From assembly GCA_001730095.1 (NCBI GenBank), contig MDLF01000074.1, positions 475,454 through 539,453 of the forward strand: a stretch of DNA of 64,000 nt. Reading direction: 5' to 3'. A program made the translations under genes and the position numbers. The notes under the pieces are model-generated. The model saw only the letters and a list, made by a program, of their open reading frames with translations. It had not been told where the DNA came from and searched no databases. Positions 43,143 to 51,762 of this stretch are shown piece by piece. Origin of the DNA: Rhodobacteraceae bacterium (ex Bugula neritina AB1) (GTDB lineage Bacteria > Pseudomonadota > Alphaproteobacteria > Rhodobacterales > Rhodobacteraceae). How positions within the stretch are numbered: the stretch's first letter is position 1; each line of letters starts with the position of its first letter.

Positions 43143-43501
43143 GTCAGAACCCCATTCATTTAGGACAAAAGGCTCCTCGACGCTGGCACGGATGCCGCGC
43201 AGCGCAAACAAAAAATGCAATTTCACATTGCATTTTGCAGATTCAATTACATTAACTTCAAGCCGTTATTTTTTGTGCAATTTCAATTAATTCAATTAAC
43301 CCACAGGATATTCACCACATTATACACACGCATATTACCGCAAAATAAATATACTCAACCTCAGGGGTACTTTTCACTTATGCAAAACGAAACGAATCGC
43401 CGCGGCACAGGCGGGGCAGGATTCGCGCCCCGGGCTTGCCTCGGGGCGCCGGTTCAGCGATAGGTCGGCTGGACGAAAGCAATCTGCGCCGGAGACACGC
43501 C
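43143..43501. other. AT-rich regulatory region upstream of the repeat-peptide operon
   Basis: The stretch 43200-43390 is strikingly AT-rich against a GC-rich background, rich in TTCAATTA and TGCAATTTCA words, and contains no gene. It lies between the divergent repeat-peptide gene and xth and probably holds promoters for both, with the emphasis on the peptide operon. Confidence 0.7.
43212..43236. promoter_or_regulatory. Perfect inverted repeat AAAATGCAAT-N5-ATTGCATTTT
   Basis: A 10-5-10 perfect dyad 70 bases upstream of the repeat-peptide start. Half-words (TGCAATTTCA) recur at 43267-43276 next to TTTCAATTAATTCAATTAA. This is the best operator candidate for the peptide operon. Confidence 0.65.
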
Positions 43502-44308
43502 ATGAAAATCGCCACATTCAATATCAATGGCATCAAGGCCCGCGCACAGGCGCTTCCGGACTGGCTGGATGAGGCCCAGCCCGATGTGGTGGTGCTGCAG
43601 GAAATAAAATCGGTGGATGAGGCCTTTCCGCGCGAGATCTTCGAAGAGCGCGGCTATAACGTCGAAACCCATGGGCAAAAGAGCTTTAACGGCGTAGCGA
43701 TCCTGTCGAAACTGCCGCTGGAGGATGTGATGCGCGGGCTGCCCGGCGACGACAGCGACGAACAGGCGCGCTGGATCGAGGCGACTGTGGTCGGCAAGCA
43801 GGCGATCCGCATCTGCGGCCTTTACCTGCCCAATGGCAACCCAGTTGAACTGGAGGCAGACGGCAGCCCGGTGGCGGGTGGCAAATACGCATACAAACTG
43901 TCCTGGATGGAACGGCTAAGAGCCCGCGCCGCTGCGCTGATGGCTGCAGAAATGCCCGCGCTGATGGCCGGGGATTACAACATCATCCCGCAAGCCGAGG
44001 ACGCCAAACGCCCGGAGGCCTGGCGCGAGGATGCTCTGCACCGCCCGGAAAGCCGCGCAGCGTATCAACGGATTGTAAACCTGGGCTTTACCGAGGCCTT
44101 CCGCGCCCGCCACCCGGGGCCGGGGCACTATTCTTTCTGGGATTACCAGGCCGGGGCCTGGAATCGGGGTGACGGCATCCGCATCGATCATTTCCTGCTG
44201 ACACCGCAGGCTGCCGATCTGCTGAAGGATTGCCAGATCGACAAGGATGTCCGCGGCCGAGAAAAGCCTTCCGACCATGTGCCGGTCTGGGTCGAGCTGG
44301 ACATCTAG
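43502..44308 (+). CDS. xth: Exodeoxyribonuclease III
   Basis: 268 residues of the EEP nuclease fold: MKIATFNINGIKARAQALPDWL, VVVLQEIKSVDEAFP with the metal ligand Glu, NGVAILSK, GLYLPNGNPV, the catalytic GDYNIIPQAEDAKRPEAW, and the final SDHVPVWVEL. It acts as AP endonuclease and 3'-5' exonuclease in base excision repair. The ATG at 43502 is the natural start; upstream in-frame residues are intergenic. A copy of a dispersed repeat follows the stop. Confidence 0.95.
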   Translation: MKIATFNINGIKARAQALPDWLDEAQPDVVVLQEIKSVDEAFPREIFEERGYNVETHGQKSFNGVAILSKLPLEDVMRGLPGDDSDEQARWIEATVVGKQAIRICGLYLPNGNPVELEADGSPVAGGKYAYKLSWMERLRARAAALMAAEMPALMAGDYNIIPQAEDAKRPEAWREDALHRPESRAAYQRIVNLGFTEAFRARHPGPGHYSFWDYQAGAWNRGDGIRIDHFLLTPQAADLLKDCQIDKDVRGREKPSDHVPVWVELDI

Positions 44309-44309
44309 G

Positions 44310-44396
44310 CGCAGCCCGCGCCGCGCCCTGGCGCGGCGCCCGGCCCAACGGATGCTGCGTCATTTTTAATGGCGCAGCAGCGGGCGGGAGCCTCTT
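44310..44396. repeat. Dispersed intergenic repeat, copy D
   Basis: Hairpin GCGCCGCGCC..GGCGCGGCGC, core CGGCCCAACGGA, second hairpin TGCTGCGtc..CGCAGCA with a T-rich ATTTTTAAT loop, tail GCGGGCGGGAGCC. It is most like copy E (50219-50301); both share core, CATTTTxAATG loop and tail. It fills the convergent gap between xth and the monooxygenase gene. Confidence 0.65.
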
Positions 44397-44428
44397 TTGC
44401 CCGGTGTTGCCTCTGAGATTGGCCCGCT

Positions 44429-45595
44429 TCAGGCGGTGACATCGTGGCGGTAGATCCAGTCAAACTGGCTGACCATCCGATCAGGCGCAAAACGACCGCC
44501 CAGTTTCAGCAGTCGATGCGCAGGCCAGGACAGCGGCGCGCGCAAATGGTATTTCCAGGCATTGCGGCTGGCGGCCTGCACCACATTCTGCGCCCGCTCG
44601 CGGCGGCGCGCCTGATACATTGCCAGACCAGAGCTCATCCCCGCAGCTTCCTGCAGGGAGCGCGCCAGAACCCAGGCATCCTCTAGCGCCAGATTGGCGC
44701 CCTGCGCCATAAAGGGCAACGTCGGATGGGCCGCATCGCCCAGGATGGCAGTGTGTTCACCGTGCCAGCGGTTTGCCACCGGGTGACGGAACAGCCCCCA
44801 CAGCAACACCTCTTCCACGGTCTCCAGCAGCGCCGCAGCGGTGCCGCCAAACCCCGCGAAAGCGGCGCGCAGATTGGCCGGGTCATCCTTGAAATTCCAG
44901 CCTTCCTCAGCCCAGGCCCGGCGCTCTTGCACTGCAACCAGGTTTACCAGGCTGCCATCGCGCAGCGGATAAGCCACCAGATGACGCCCCGGCCCCATGA
45001 AGACCTGCGCCTCTGGTGGCAGCTTCAGGTGATTGGGTACTATCGCGCGCCAGGCGACCTGGCCGGTAAAGAAGGGTTTGCGTTCGCCATTCAAGGCCAC
45101 CCGGGTCTTTGAATGCAGCCCGTCAGCCCCCACCAGCAGATCGCCACCGCATTGCGCGCCATTCACCAGATGCACCAACGGCTGCGGCCCCGGCTGCACA
45201 CGGTCCACCCTTTGCAGCAGCCGCACCTGCACCCCTTCGCGCCGGGCGGCACCAGCCAGAATGCCAATCAGATCAGACCGGTGCACGAAGTAATACGGCA
45301 GCCCGGCCGCATATTCATCAAGATCCAGCCGCAACACCTGATTGCCGCGGCGGTGTCCGCGCAGCACTACGGCACGGGCGCGCTGCGCGCTCCAGGCCAG
45401 ATCATCCGCCAGCCCCAACGCCTTCATCACGTGCACGCCATTGGGAGTGATCTGCAGTCCTGCGCCCACCTCGGTGATCGCCTCAGCCTGTTCCAGCACC
45501 GTGACAGATGCTCCGAAACGGCGCAGCGCCAGCGCTGCTGCCAGGCCGCCAATGCCGGCGCCGATGACGGTTATTTTCAGGCCTTTGAGGTCCAT
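44429..45595 (-). CDS. FAD-dependent aromatic-ring monooxygenase (salicylate hydroxylase-like)
   Basis: 388 residues. Group A flavin hydroxylase features: dinucleotide fold ITVIGAGIGGLAAALALRRFGASVTVLEQ, the DG motif (LLVGADGLHSKTR) and the GD motif HTAILGDAAHPTLPFMAQGANLALEDAWVLA. EVGAGLQITPNGVHVMKALGL matches salicylate or 3-hydroxybenzoate hydroxylases. The aromatic or ubiquinone-type substrate cannot be decided. It stands alone, between convergent xth and dksA (same strand, with a terminator between). Confidence 0.9.
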   Translation of the reverse strand: MDLKGLKITVIGAGIGGLAAALALRRFGASVTVLEQAEAITEVGAGLQITPNGVHVMKALGLADDLAWSAQRARAVVLRGHRRGNQVLRLDLDEYAAGLPYYFVHRSDLIGILAGAARREGVQVRLLQRVDRVQPGPQPLVHLVNGAQCGGDLLVGADGLHSKTRVALNGERKPFFTGQVAWRAIVPNHLKLPPEAQVFMGPGRHLVAYPLRDGSLVNLVAVQERRAWAEEGWNFKDDPANLRAAFAGFGGTAAALLETVEEVLLWGLFRHPVANRWHGEHTAILGDAAHPTLPFMAQGANLALEDAWVLARSLQEAAGMSSGLAMYQARRRERAQNVVQAASRNAWKYHLRAPLSWPAHRLLKLGGRFAPDRMVSQFDWIYRHDVTA

Positions 45596-45633
45596 GGGGC
45601 TCCCGCAGATTCTCCGCCCGCCTCAAATGGAAC

Positions 45634-45664
45634 AAAAAACGCCGGAGCAAAAGGCCCGGCGTTT
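45634..45664 (-). terminator. Rho-independent terminator of dksA
   Basis: On the minus strand, stem AAACGCCGG/CCGGCGTTT (45656-45664 with 45637-45645) and T-run at 45634-45639, 35 bases past the dksA stop. Confidence 0.9.
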
Positions 45665-45698
45665 ATGATTTTTGCGTTTTCGCCGCTGATCTCAGCGG

Positions 45699-46121
45699 TC
45701 AATCGTCACGGTGGACCTTTTCACGGCGCTCGTGACGTTCCTGCGCTTCCAGGCTCATGGTGGCGATCGGGCGCGCATCCAGACGTTTCAGCGAGATCGG
45801 ATCGCCGGTCACTTCGCAGTAGCCGTATTCGCCTTCGTCGATGCGGCGCAGCGCCGAGTCTATCTTGGCGACAAGCTTGCGCTGGCGGTCGCGGGTGCGC
45901 AGCTCCAGTGCGCGGTCAGTCTCTTCGCTGGCACGGTCGGCGACATCGGGAATATTTCGGGTGCCGTCCTGCAGCCCCTCAATCGTGTCGCGAGTATCCG
46001 CCAGAAGATCTTGCTTCCATTCCAATAGCTTACGTCGAAAATACTCAGTCTGCCGATCATTCATGAACGGCTCATCTTCGGCCGGGCGGTAGTCATCCGG
46101 CAGAAACACTTCTTGCTTCAT
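45699..46121 (-). CDS. dksA: RNA polymerase-binding protein DksA
   Basis: 140 residues. DksA enters the secondary channel of RNA polymerase and mediates the ppGpp response. The coiled coil carries the tip region ADRASEETDRALELRTRDRQRKLVAKIDSALRRIDEGEYGYCE; the globular end is YCEVTGDPISLKRLDARPIATMSLEAQERHERREK. Only one of the four zinc-finger cysteines remains, so it probably folds without zinc, as is common in Alphaproteobacteria. The ATG at 46121 has an excellent GAAGGAG site. A clear terminator follows. It is divergent from the MoxR gene. Confidence 0.93.
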   Translation of the reverse strand: MKQEVFLPDDYRPAEDEPFMNDRQTEYFRRKLLEWKQDLLADTRDTIEGLQDGTRNIPDVADRASEETDRALELRTRDRQRKLVAKIDSALRRIDEGEYGYCEVTGDPISLKRLDARPIATMSLEAQERHERREKVHRDD

Positions 46122-46240
46122 TTCGGCTCCTTCGGTCTGGCCCATCATGCTGGTCATAAACTGTACCTCAACACTTTGGCTCCCCCTCTGCCGCAGCGTT
46201 TATCCCTATAAGGCAGGAATGTCACTACACAATAGTGGCG

Positions 46241-46257
46241 CGGTTTGGTTAAAACCG
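46241..46257. promoter_or_regulatory. Inverted repeat CGGTTT-N5-AAACCG between dksA and the MoxR gene
   Basis: A perfect 6-5-6 dyad (46241-46246 and 46252-46257), 40 bases upstream of the MoxR ATPase start, within the 175-bp divergent spacer. Possible operator or part of a promoter; TTAA-N7-ATAA overlaps it and is close to but not a match for a CtrA site. Confidence 0.3.
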
Positions 46258-46296
46258 TGATAACAAGACGGCAACCAAGGTTGATGCGGGAAAGAT

Positions 46297-47136
46297 ATGC
46301 GATTTCAGGGCACTAAGGAATATGTTGCAACCGAAGATCTAAAGGTGGCAGTGAATGCGGCGGTGACGCTGGAGCGGCCATTGCTGGTCAAAGGCGAGCC
46401 CGGCACCGGCAAAACCGAGCTGGCCAAGCAGGTGGCCGATGCCTTGGGCCTGCGGATGATCGAGTGGAACGTGAAATCCACCACCCGCGCCCAACAGGGC
46501 CTGTACGAATACGATGCCGTCAGCCGCCTGCGCGACAGCCAGCTGGGCGAGGAGCGCGTGCATGATGTGAAGAACTACATCAAGAAGGGCAAACTGTGGG
46601 AAGCGTTCGAGGCTGGCGAAAAAGTCGTGTTGCTGATCGATGAGATCGACAAGGCGGATATCGAATTCCCGAATGACCTGCTGCAGGAGCTCGACAAGAT
46701 GGAGTTCCATGTCTACGAGACCGGAGAGACCATCCGGGCCCGGCACCGGCCAGTGATGATCATTACCTCCAACAACGAAAAAGAACTGCCGGACGCATTC
46801 CTGCGCCGCTGCTTTTTCCACTACATTCGCTTTCCGGATGCGGAGACGATGAAAAAGATCGTCGAAGTGCACCATCCAGGCATCAAGGAGGCGCTGCTGA
46901 CTGCGGCGCTGACGCAGTTCTATGAAATCCGCGAAACGCAGGGGCTGAAGAAAAAGCCCTCCACCTCTGAGGTGATCGACTGGCTGAAACTGCTGCTGGC
47001 CGAGGACCTGAGCCCGGAGGACATCGCACGCGACGGTGCAAACGCTTTGCCCAAGCTGCATGGGGCGCTGCTGAAGAATGAGCAGGACGTGCATCTGTTT
47101 GAGCGGCTCGCCTTTATGGCGCGCGGGCGGCGCTGA
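46297..47136 (+). CDS. MoxR-family AAA+ ATPase
   Basis: 279 residues. Walker A KGEPGTGKTE, Walker B VVLLIDEIDKAD, sensor 1 IITSNNEKELPDAFLRRC and later helical lid. MoxR ATPases act with VWA-domain proteins as chaperones that help insert cofactors or assemble complexes. Its expected VWA partner lies 1.8 kb downstream on the same strand (48931-50115), separated by an envelope lipoprotein and a tiny membrane protein. Confidence 0.92.
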   Translation: MRFQGTKEYVATEDLKVAVNAAVTLERPLLVKGEPGTGKTELAKQVADALGLRMIEWNVKSTTRAQQGLYEYDAVSRLRDSQLGEERVHDVKNYIKKGKLWEAFEAGEKVVLLIDEIDKADIEFPNDLLQELDKMEFHVYETGETIRARHRPVMIITSNNEKELPDAFLRRCFFHYIRFPDAETMKKIVEVHHPGIKEALLTAALTQFYEIRETQGLKKKPSTSEVIDWLKLLLAEDLSPEDIARDGANALPKLHGALLKNEQDVHLFERLAFMARGRR

Positions 47137-47270
47137 CCTGCGACCTGACAGCACCGGCGGCAGAAGCCTTGCAAGCCGCTGGTCTGTTTCGCTTCAAATT
47201 GCCACCGCATTCCCCTATCAGAGGGAACAGGGCCGGGCTGACGCAGCCGGGCCGCTAGGGAGACGCCTGA

Positions 47271-48695
47271 GTGCCCGCGAAAACCGCATCTGATCCAAAA
47301 CAGCCCCCCCGCCGCAGCGGGCGGCGACGGCTGACGGCGGCCGCAGGCCTTGTGGCTGCGCTGGTCCTGAGCGCCTGCACCGCCGCCTCGCCGCGTGCAG
47401 AAGCTCCCAGCCGGGCGGCGGCCGCACCGCTGACCCTGCCGCCGGTCAAGGTGTTCACCACGCCCCAGCCGCAAGCCCCCCGGCGGTCCAATTCCGAAAT
47501 CGCCCGCGACTTTCTGGACCTGCATTTCCAGCTCGAGGGCGGCAGCACCCTGCCCCAATTCACCCGGTTTGAAACCCCGATCACTGTGCGGGTCACCGGC
47601 ACGCCGCCGCCCGGCTTCAGCCGTGAGCTGAACGCGCTGTTTGTGCGCCTGCGGTCAGAGGCCGGGATCTCTATCCGCCAGACTGCCAAAGAAGAGGCCG
47701 GCGTCACCATCCAGCTGGTGCCACGCAGTGACATCCGCCGGGCCCTGCCCAAGGCGGCCTGTTTCGTGGTCCCCAATGTTTCCTCGCTGGCGGAATACCG
47801 GCGCAACCGGCGCAGCCCGCGCACCAATTGGGCGCTGCTGCGCAAACGGGAACGGCTGGCGGTGTTCATCCCCAACGATACCAGCCCGCAGGAGGTGCGC
47901 GACTGTCTGCACGAGGAGCTGGCACAGGCAATCGGGCCGCTGAATGATCTGTACCGGCTGCCGGATTCGATCTTCAACGATGACAATATGCATGCTGTTC
48001 TGACCGGCTTTGATATGCTGATCCTGCAGGCAACCTATGCACCAGAGCTGCAAACCGGCATGACGCGGGAGCAGGTCGCGGCCCGCCTGCCTGCCATTCT
48101 GACCCGGCTGAACCCGCGCGGCGCCCGGGGCACGGCCTCTGGCCTGCCCCAGACGCCACGGGCCTGGGCAGCGGCTTATGAAAAGGCACTGGGGCCGCAA
48201 ACCTCCCTGCGGGAGCGGCTGCGCGCAGCAAACAGGGCCGCCGAAATCGCCCGCGATCTGGGCTGGCGCGACCATCGCCGCGCGCTGAGCCATTACACCC
48301 TGGGCCGGATGCTGCATATCCGTGAGCCAGAACTGGCGCTGCAGCATTTCCTGACCGCGCAAACATTTCTGCGGGCAATTCCCGGCACCGAAATTCATCA
48401 GGCCAAGCTGACAATCCACCTGGCTGCCTATGACGTGGCCACCGGCAATGGCGACTCGGCGCTGGCGCGGCTGAAGCCCGCGGTTGCGGCCGCCGCCACG
48501 CATGAGAATGCAGCCCTGCTGTCGACGCTGCTGATGCTGCAAGCAGAGGCGCTGGAGCTGACAGGCAGAATGGTCGAAGCACGGCGGGTCAGGCTGGACA
48601 GCCTGGGTTGGGCGCGCTACGGCTTTGGCCCGGATTGGGTGGTCGAGGCCCGGATGGAGGAGGTCGCCGCATTGCGCCCTTCCTCCGGCTCCTGA
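47271..48695 (+). CDS. DUF2927 family lipoprotein
   Basis: 474 residues starting at GTG 47271 with AGGGAG upstream. The N-terminus (RRSGRRRLTAAAGLVAALVLSAC) is a twin-arginine-like or ordinary lipoprotein signal with lipobox LSAC. DUF2927 occupies the middle: CLHEELAQAIGPLNDLYRLPDSIFNDDNMHAVLTGFDMLILQATYAPEL, with a HEExxQ-like segment resembling a protease zinc site. The last third has TPR-like helices (RALSHYTLGRMLHIREPELALQHFLTAQTFL). The function is unknown; the position in the MoxR-VWA group is conserved in relatives as far as I recall. Confidence 0.85.
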   Translation: MPAKTASDPKQPPRRSGRRRLTAAAGLVAALVLSACTAASPRAEAPSRAAAAPLTLPPVKVFTTPQPQAPRRSNSEIARDFLDLHFQLEGGSTLPQFTRFETPITVRVTGTPPPGFSRELNALFVRLRSEAGISIRQTAKEEAGVTIQLVPRSDIRRALPKAACFVVPNVSSLAEYRRNRRSPRTNWALLRKRERLAVFIPNDTSPQEVRDCLHEELAQAIGPLNDLYRLPDSIFNDDNMHAVLTGFDMLILQATYAPELQTGMTREQVAARLPAILTRLNPRGARGTASGLPQTPRAWAAAYEKALGPQTSLRERLRAANRAAEIARDLGWRDHRRALSHYTLGRMLHIREPELALQHFLTAQTFLRAIPGTEIHQAKLTIHLAAYDVATGNGDSALARLKPAVAAAATHENAALLSTLLMLQAEALELTGRMVEARRVRLDSLGWARYGFGPDWVVEARMEEVAALRPSSGS

Positions 48696-48743
48696 CGCTG
48701 CCCGCAAGAAACTGATCCTGCAAGACAACAGACGGATAGAACC

Positions 48744-48911
48744 ATGATCGTAATCATCGGCGTTCTGCTAGGCGGCCTGATTGGCGCCCTGAAGGCCCGC
48801 AAACGTGGCGGCAATACCCTGGACATGCTGCAATACGGGGCTGTTTATGCCATCGTTTTTGGTATTCTCGGCCTGCTGGCAACCATCCTGGCACACCGGG
48901 TGCTGGCGTAA
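48744..48911 (+). CDS. Small two-helix membrane protein (55 aa)
   Basis: The 56-codon frame encodes MIVIIGVLLGGLIGALKARK, then a short loop RGGNTLDMLQYG, then AVYAIVFGILGLLATILAHRVLA. Two hydrophobic helices flank a basic cytoplasmic loop. GGA lies upstream. It sits 48 bases after the DUF2927 gene and 19 before the VWA gene, so it belongs to this operon. No domain name is known to me. Confidence 0.85.
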   Translation: MIVIIGVLLGGLIGALKARKRGGNTLDMLQYGAVYAIVFGILGLLATILAHRVLA

Positions 48912-48930
48912 CCGCTGACCGAGGCCCGCA

Positions 48931-50115
48931 ATGTTCCAGCCTTTCTTTGAAAACCTGCGCAAAGCGGCCATTCCGGTTTCCCTGCGCGAGTATCTGACCT
49001 TTCTCGAGGCGATGAAGGCAGGGCTGGCCACCTATGACATCGAGGCCTTCTATTTCCTCGCCCGCGCCGCGATGGTGAAGGATGAGCGCAATATCGACAA
49101 GTTCGACCGCGCCTTTGCCGCCACCTTTGAAGGGCTGGAGGCGATCCCGGCAGAGGCGGTGATGGAGGCCGTGGACCTTCCCGAAGACTGGCTGCGCAAG
49201 ATGGCCGAAAAACATCTGAGCGCCGAGGAGAAAGCCGAGATCGAGGCGCTTGGCGGCTTTGAGGCGCTGATGGAGACGCTGAAGAAGCGGCTGAAGGAAC
49301 AACAGGGCCGCCATCAGGGTGGCAACAAGTGGATCGGGACAGCGGGCACCTCGCCTTTTGGCGCCTATGGCTATAACCCTGAGGGCGTGCGCATCGGACA
49401 AGACCAAAGCCGCCACCAGCGCGCGGTCAAGGTCTGGGACAAGCGCGAGTTCAAAAACCTCGACGGCGATGTGGAGCTTGGCACCCGCAACATCAAAGTC
49501 GCCCTGAAACGCCTGCGCCGCTGGGTGCGCGAGGGGGCGCAGGACGAACTGGATCTGGACGGCACCATCCGCTCCACCGCCGAACATGGCTATCTGGACG
49601 TGAAAACCCGGCCCCAACGGCACAATGCGGTAAAGGTGCTGCTGTTCCTGGATGTTGGCGGCTCTATGGACCCTCATATCCAGGTGGTGCAGGAGCTGTT
49701 TTCAGCTGCCCGCACTGAATTCAAGCATCTGGAATACTACTACTTCCACAATTGCCTGTACGAAGGTGTCTGGCGCGACAACCGGCGGCGCTGGAACGAG
49801 AAGACCCCCACCCATGAGGTGCTGCGCACCTACGGGCCGGATTACAAATGCATCTTTGTGGGCGATGCGTCGATGTCGCCCTATGAAATCGCCTATCCCG
49901 GCGGCGCCAATGAGCATTGGAACGAGGAAACAGGCCAGGTCTGGCTACAGCGCGCGCGCGAAGCCTGGGCATCGAACCTTTGGATCAACCCGGTGCCGGA
50001 GAAATATTGGGACTACACCCATTCCATCGGCATGATCCGCGAGATCTTTGAAAACCGGATGGTTCCGATGACTTTGGACGGCCTGGAACGCGGCATGCGC
50101 GAGCTGACACGCTAG
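48931..50115 (+). CDS. VWA domain protein, CoxE-like partner of MoxR
   Basis: 394 residues. The N-terminal part (FFENLRKAAIPVSLREYLTFLEAMKAGLATYDIEAFYFLARAAMVKDERNIDKFDRAF) and the C-terminal VWA core with HNAVKVLLFLDVGGSMDPHIQVVQELFSAARTEFKHLEYYYFHNCLYEGVW belong to the CoxE-like group. The MIDAS motif is DVGGSM instead of the usual DxSxS, as in several proteins of this group. With the upstream MoxR ATPase it probably forms a chaperone pair. Confidence 0.9.
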   Translation: MFQPFFENLRKAAIPVSLREYLTFLEAMKAGLATYDIEAFYFLARAAMVKDERNIDKFDRAFAATFEGLEAIPAEAVMEAVDLPEDWLRKMAEKHLSAEEKAEIEALGGFEALMETLKKRLKEQQGRHQGGNKWIGTAGTSPFGAYGYNPEGVRIGQDQSRHQRAVKVWDKREFKNLDGDVELGTRNIKVALKRLRRWVREGAQDELDLDGTIRSTAEHGYLDVKTRPQRHNAVKVLLFLDVGGSMDPHIQVVQELFSAARTEFKHLEYYYFHNCLYEGVWRDNRRRWNEKTPTHEVLRTYGPDYKCIFVGDASMSPYEIAYPGGANEHWNEETGQVWLQRAREAWASNLWINPVPEKYWDYTHSIGMIREIFENRMVPMTLDGLERGMRELTR

Positions 50116-50218
50116 ACATCCTATAGAGGACGCAGGGAAACTCTCCCGCGTCCGCAGGCGCGCCGGCTGTCGCCGCCGCTCCTTGGCAGCCTTGGGCATG
50201 GCCTTCTGCCTGCCCGGC

Positions 50219-50301
50219 AGGCAGAAGGCGCGCCGGACCGCAGGTCCGGCGCCGGGCCCAACTGCAAGGACGGCATTTTCAATGCAGGCCGCGCGGGCGG
50301 G
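50219..50301. repeat. Dispersed intergenic repeat, copy E
   Basis: Hairpin GCGCCGGAC..GTCCGGCGC, core CGGGCCCAACTG, loop region CATTTTCAATG, tail GCGGGCGGGAG. It aligns with copy D, and the tail with copies A-C. A second inverted repeat lies just before it, around CCTTCTGCCTGCCCGGCAGGCAG. It lies between the VWA gene and the convergent membrane protein gene. Confidence 0.65.
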
Positions 50302-50331
50302 AGAGCCGAAGGCTGCGCCAGGGCTGCCCCT

Positions 50332-50700
50332 TCAGCCGCCCCACAGTCCCCAGGCCCCCAGCGCAGCAACCGGCACGAACAGCCAGCCTTGCGGCAGCAG
50401 GCCGTAGGTTACCCGCCGCACAGGCGGCAGCAGCAGCCCGACAACTGCTGCCGCTGCGGCCATCGCGGTGCCTGCCAGCGCCATCCCCTCGACGCCACGG
50501 GCACCAAGGAGCAGGAACAGGGCCATCAGGCCAAGAACCCCTGTGACCATATGCCAGCACAGGAGCATGGTCTCACGCAGCGCGTCCGGTAGCTGCCGGT
50601 CCTGCGCCAAGGGCCGCGCACACTCACGCCCGCCGATGAATGCGTGAACAATCATCCACAAACCCGCCAGCGCCGAAGCACCAAGAAAACGCCATTGCAT
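50332..50700 (-). CDS. Small four-helix membrane protein
   Basis: 122 residues beginning MQWRFLGASALAGLWMIVHAFIGGREC, with GGGGAT upstream of the ATG at 50700. Hydrophobic segments are near 5-22, 47-65, 72-92 and 100-118. The His in the first helix and the CARPL motif recall other uncharacterised roseobacter membrane proteins; I cannot name a family. A much longer upstream frame is a shadow of minC. Confidence 0.75.
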   Translation of the reverse strand: MQWRFLGASALAGLWMIVHAFIGGRECARPLAQDRQLPDALRETMLLCWHMVTGVLGLMALFLLLGARGVEGMALAGTAMAAAAAVVGLLLPPVRRVTYGLLPQGWLFVPVAALGAWGLWGG

Positions 50701-51012
50701 CGCAAATCCCCTGATTGAAAAATCACTGTTTCCAAGCCACCCGGGCGCGCCAAGAGCAGCCCTCCCAGTCGGACCAAAAAAGCTGCAGGAACGCCACCGG
50801 TTACTCTGCCGCAGGCGATGGCGGCGCTGCGTACGCAATTCTTTTCCATGCAACCTCTGGCAGTTCACCCGCGGAAATCCGCCGCTCCAGATCGGCACAG
50901 GCGCATGTTCGCCGAACCCGTCCAGAGCCAGTTGAACTGCAACCCTGCCGGAGGCTACCCAAGTAGAAAAGGCGCGGCAAACAAAGCCGCCATCCCCGAG
51001 CAGGAGCATCGC
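50701..51012. other. 312-bp gap between the membrane protein gene and minC
   Basis: Divergent spacer. In-frame codons upstream of minC exist but show no MinC similarity. Presumably promoters for both genes; nothing more specific is visible. Confidence 0.5.
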
Positions 51013-51762
51013 GTGAGCGTGCGGCAACAAAATAACACCCCCCGCGGCAGCGCATCTGCTGCCAGTGTGAAACCGTTCCAAATACGAGGACGCTATTTCA
51101 CCGCTGTCGCCCTGCGCCCTGAAGACGGGCCGCTGGATCAGGCGTTTTACACAGCCCTGGATGCGCAGCTGCGCTGGAGCCCGCATTTCTTTGACGGTGC
51201 GCCGCTGATCCTGGATCTCGGCTGCGCGCCGGGTCTGCACCGCCCAGCCGAGATCCGGGCGCTGGCAGACAGTCTGCGCAGCCGGGATCTTGCGGTGTTC
51301 GGGGTTCAGAACGCCACTCCCGCACAGGCCGCTGCAGCTGAGGACGCTGGGCTGATCGTGCTTGCCAGCGGCAAGGACGCCCCTTTGAACACAGAGCCAG
51401 GCCCCCGCCGGGAAATCCCCCACAAACTGCAGCCGCCGGAAAATGTGGTGATTGCCCAGCCAGTGCGCTCTGGCCAGACGGTGGTCGCCGAGGGCGGTGA
51501 TCTGGTGGTGATTGGCCCTGTCAGTTCCGGCGCAGAGCTGATCGCACGGGGCAGTATCCATGTCTACGGGCTGCTCCGGGGGCGCGCCATGGCCGGCGCC
51601 GAAGGTGACGAAAGCGCGCGCATCTTCTGCCAGCGGTTGGATGCGGAATTGCTGGCGGTGGCGGGGCTCTACCGGACAAACGAGAATTTGGAGCCGGCGC
51701 TTTTGAACCGCGCAACACAGGTTTTCCTGCGCGACGGCCAGCTGTGTGTGGAGGCACTGTGA
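51013..51762 (+). CDS. minC: Septum site-determining protein MinC
   Basis: 249 residues from GTG 51013, with AGGAG 7 bases upstream. The N-terminal domain ([32 protein letters not shown]) binds FtsZ; the C-terminal beta-helix domain ([77 protein letters not shown]) binds MinD. It inhibits division at the poles. The stop overlaps the minD start (TGATG). Confidence 0.94.
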   Translation: MSVRQQNNTPRGSASAASVKPFQIRGRYFTAVALRPEDGPLDQAFYTALDAQLRWSPHFFDGAPLILDLGCAPGLHRPAEIRALADSLRSRDLAVFGVQNATPAQAAAAEDAGLIVLASGKDAPLNTEPGPRREIPHKLQPPENVVIAQPVRSGQTVVAEGGDLVVIGPVSSGAELIARGSIHVYGLLRGRAMAGAEGDESARIFCQRLDAELLAVAGLYRTNENLEPALLNRATQVFLRDGQLCVEAL

